Assembly (NCBI GenBank): GCA_964023205.1
Contig: OZ026844.1
Span: 31,357,326-31,421,325 of the forward strand
Direction: 5' to 3'
DNA from: Lutraria lutraria
Taxonomy: Eukaryota; Mollusca; Bivalvia; Venerida; Mactridae
DNA length: 64,000 nucleotides
Position numbers and translations under genes: made by a program. Within the stretch, counting starts at the first letter, position 1. Each line of letters begins with the position of its first letter. Positions 62,058-64,000 of this stretch are shown here, piece after piece. Under the pieces are notes generated by a model. That model saw nothing but the letters and a program-made list of their open reading frames with translations, did not search any database and had not been told where the DNA came from.

Positions 62058-62515
62058 TCATAACTATAGGGCTTAAATTAAAATTAAGTTTGTTTGCCCT
62101 TTACCAACCGACCCAAAAAAATCATGCCGACTCAAAACATTTTATCGCAAAATCTGGGAGAAGCTTATTTTTATACTTGGGAAAATATGCATGTACTGAG
62201 TGCTTTTGATAAACTTTTAAAGTAGGTATCATTTGAAGTAATGAATGAAAACAATAATGTGTATTAAGGCACTGAGTACATGTTTATGGTTGATTAAAGC
62301 ACACAATAAATGGTTGTATGTAGCAGAATACATAAAATGAATACAGAATGCTTCTAGATAGAAGTGTAATTTCATGCTAGGTCAAAAGGTCAAATTCAGA
62401 AATAAAATAAAATATTTTTCCTACCTACCGACCCTCTTCTAAAATTCAGGGTCAGTAAAGGGCAAACAAACATGGCAAACAAACATATTTTTAATTAAGG
62501 CCTAGGCATCAATTT
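62058..62515. repeat. Element with TAGGGCTTAA / TTAAGGCCTA ends
   Basis: Left 'tagggcttaaattaaaatta' + 'agtttgtttgcc', right 'caaacatatttttaattaag' + 'gcctag', forming imperfect inverted ends. Interior 'ctttaccaaccgaccc' and 'cctacctaccgacc' words recur in pieces near 27015, 35680 and 59120. hAT-like ends are possible but no target duplication was seen. Confidence 0.5.
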
Positions 62516-62677
62516 AATAGCAGTCATAACACAGAATCAAAGAAATATATTTTACAAACTTTGTTATGAAGTATTATACACGCACGTTTAACTCACAACA
62601 AATGTAATTCATTCTTCAGTAAAAGTGTTGTGAGGAACTTCCGTCCTCGTTGTGAGCACCCATATTGTTTGTCAACA

Positions 62678-63020
62678 AGGTAAGTTTTTCCAAAATTATG
62701 AAGAATACAGGCCTTGGTGTAAAAATATCGAAATGCAGTTAGCTAGCTATGGGTTTCCGAGTACACACATGTAAAGATATTGACCAGGATTGACATTTTG
62801 GATGTTATATTTATATATTTGGTCAGGTGAGAAGTTCATTCTCGTTTTCAAGCCACCCCGAGTGACTGCGTCGTACGGTTTAACCATCAAATTGTCCACC
62901 AACATGTAATATACTTACATGTGCTGACTCGGAAGACCCTAAGCTTGCTAACTGCATTTCGATATTTTTACACAAAGGCCTACATGTGTTCTTCAAAAGT
63001 TTTGAAAAACTTACATTGTT
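62678..63020. repeat. Inverted repeat with about 105-bp arms around the first exon of the MIEAP-domain gene
   Basis: Left arm (62678-62785) reads 'ggtaagtttttccaaaa', 'aaaatatcgaaatgcagtta' and 'gggtttccgag'. The reverse complement of the right arm (62912-63018) reads 'tgtaagtttttcaaaac', 'aaaatatcgaaatgcagtta' and 'gggtcttccgag'. The right arm ends in a consensus donor on the minus strand. Confidence 0.75.
62919..63000 (-). other. Probable 5'UTR exon of the MIEAP-domain gene with an upstream ORF
   Basis: On the minus strand 'agtcagcacat|gtaagtat' is a near-perfect donor at 62919. It would splice to the exon at 62044, whose ATG at 62035 starts the main frame. The exon holds an ATG (atgcagttagcaagc) that runs in phase into a TAA at the start of the next exon, so it would be a 13-codon uORF. 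The 5' boundary is unknown. Confidence 0.4.
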
Positions 63021-63645
63021 GATATCACGTATATTATTGTAATCATTGGTCCCAGATCATGACAACCAAATTAACAATGGCATATATCTTTAAAAAATCC
63101 ATGAATTTTAATACGATTTGTTGTTTTTTTCGTCAGAATTTATTCCATTTTTTTATTATTTCCAAGTCATTATATTATCCCTACTTTCGGTTTCACAGTC
63201 AACGTACGACAGTCTAAATTAAATTATTCGATAATAACTCAAAAGGAATAAATTGATGGATGTTCAGATACGTCAAATGTATATGCTACTAATACAGAAA
63301 TACCAAAACTATCAGAATCCATTCCGTTGCTTCGGTAGATTAAACTGATACCATTTCTCAGTCTGCTTTCGATTTCGGATAATTCGGAATACTTCTAAGT
63401 TCATCGTCAACTGGTTCCCGTCGATTTGTCTTTACACAATGCTCTGCACTGCAACCTGAAACGAGAACCATACAGTATAGTTACCGCAGTCTGGAGTCAC
63501 TTCCCCTATCACTACGTTAACCTATAATAATTCTTACAACAAATTTCGTAAATAAGTATTTTATGTTAGGACATTAATTGTTTATATTAATTAATATGAA
63601 AATAGGCTAAGCCTATGGAACGGGGAAGTCGAGTATATTGGAAAG

Positions 63646-63730
63646 GAACGACAACTCTAGGTAGAGATTGGTCGAGCACCTTGCGTAAACAAAAAGTGAC
63701 GTCATTCTACTTCCTGTCAAGCGTTTATGC
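63646..63730 (+). promoter_or_regulatory. Promoter-like region: reverse CCAAT, CRE and ETS sites
   Basis: ATTGG at 63667-63671, a perfect CRE palindrome TGACGTCA at 63697-63704, then 'acttcctg' (ETS-like). About 230 bp upstream of the ATGGCGTCC at 63934, in a locally GC-richer stretch. Could serve the plus-strand gene at the edge. Confidence 0.45.
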
Positions 63731-63933
63731 GCACACTTTATGCAGACGCTTTTCTCAAAGTTAACCAAAAGCGTTTGTATTTTTTAACTAAAGCTTCTTT
63801 TTTAAAAAACTTTGAATATTTTGCTTTCTATTTCTTGTAAACAGATAGGAATACATAAATATAAGTGATTAATTATATTACGATGTAAAAAATATGCCAA
63901 CACGAGAACGAGAACTTAGTTGTTACAAACAAA

Positions 63934-63987
63934 ATGGCGTCCAAAATGGCGGCCTCCATGATTTGGAAATGAAAATTTCGGCGAAAG
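63934..63987 (+). CDS. Possible first exon of a plus-strand gene leaving the right edge
   Basis: A donor-like gcgaaag|gtaata ends at 63987. The first ATG (63934) opens a 12-codon frame MASKMAASMIWK then stop; a second ATG (63969) gives MKISAK and stays open across the donor. The 'caaaatggcggcc' word resembles a YY1 site, common at animal gene starts. Product unknown; only splice and context evidence. Confidence 0.3.
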
Positions 63988-64000
63988 GTAATACATTTGA

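Overview
This is nuclear DNA from an animal, most likely a bivalve or related mollusc. The sequence is strongly AT-rich. Its genes are split into many short exons with GT-AG introns. The spaces between exons are packed with small dispersed repeats, including MITEs, tRNA-derived SINEs and proximal repeat families typical of marine bivalve genomes. A three-domain gelsolin-like protein and a mitochondria-eating-protein (MIEAP/SPATA18) domain protein are both families common in molluscs. There are no bacterial operons, CRISPR arrays or viral genomes. All exon structures were built by eye from splice signals and reading-frame continuity.

Layout, low to high coordinate; all four recognisable genes are on the minus strand. 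(1) 132-1298: two 3'-ward exons of an unrecognised gene that runs off the left edge. (2) 5292-20652: a complete 19-exon gene for a protein of about 1,496 aa with a C-terminal MYND-type zinc finger; its 3'UTR probably extends to about 3525. (3) 20653-33044: intergenic, filled with repeats. (4) 34325-41241: coding exons of a gelsolin/severin-like actin-binding protein, with non-coding 5' exons at 42380-42420 and probably 50632, and a 3'UTR ending near 33045. A 200-N assembly gap hides the G1 exons, and one exon junction is out of frame by one base. (5) 53726-62035: an 8-coding-exon MIEAP-domain gene of about 381 aa, whose intron holds a 1.1-kb minisatellite. Its first exon appears to lie inside an inverted repeat near 62919-63015. 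(6) 63697-63987: a CRE/ETS promoter and the possible first exon of a plus-strand gene leaving the right edge.

The genes do not form a pathway that the sequence can show. The strongest structural signals outside the genes come from transposable elements. There are two hAT-type elements with exact 8-bp target duplications, one of them inside the gelsolin gene. A CAGGG...CCCTG family has repeated 5-bp target duplications. A 76-nt hairpin occurs twice, with 4-bp target duplications and paired arm substitutions. Two TA-flanked palindromic MITE families occur in 10 and 6 copies. I found no convincing previously undescribed multi-gene system; the MYND protein of unknown family is the most interesting coding object.
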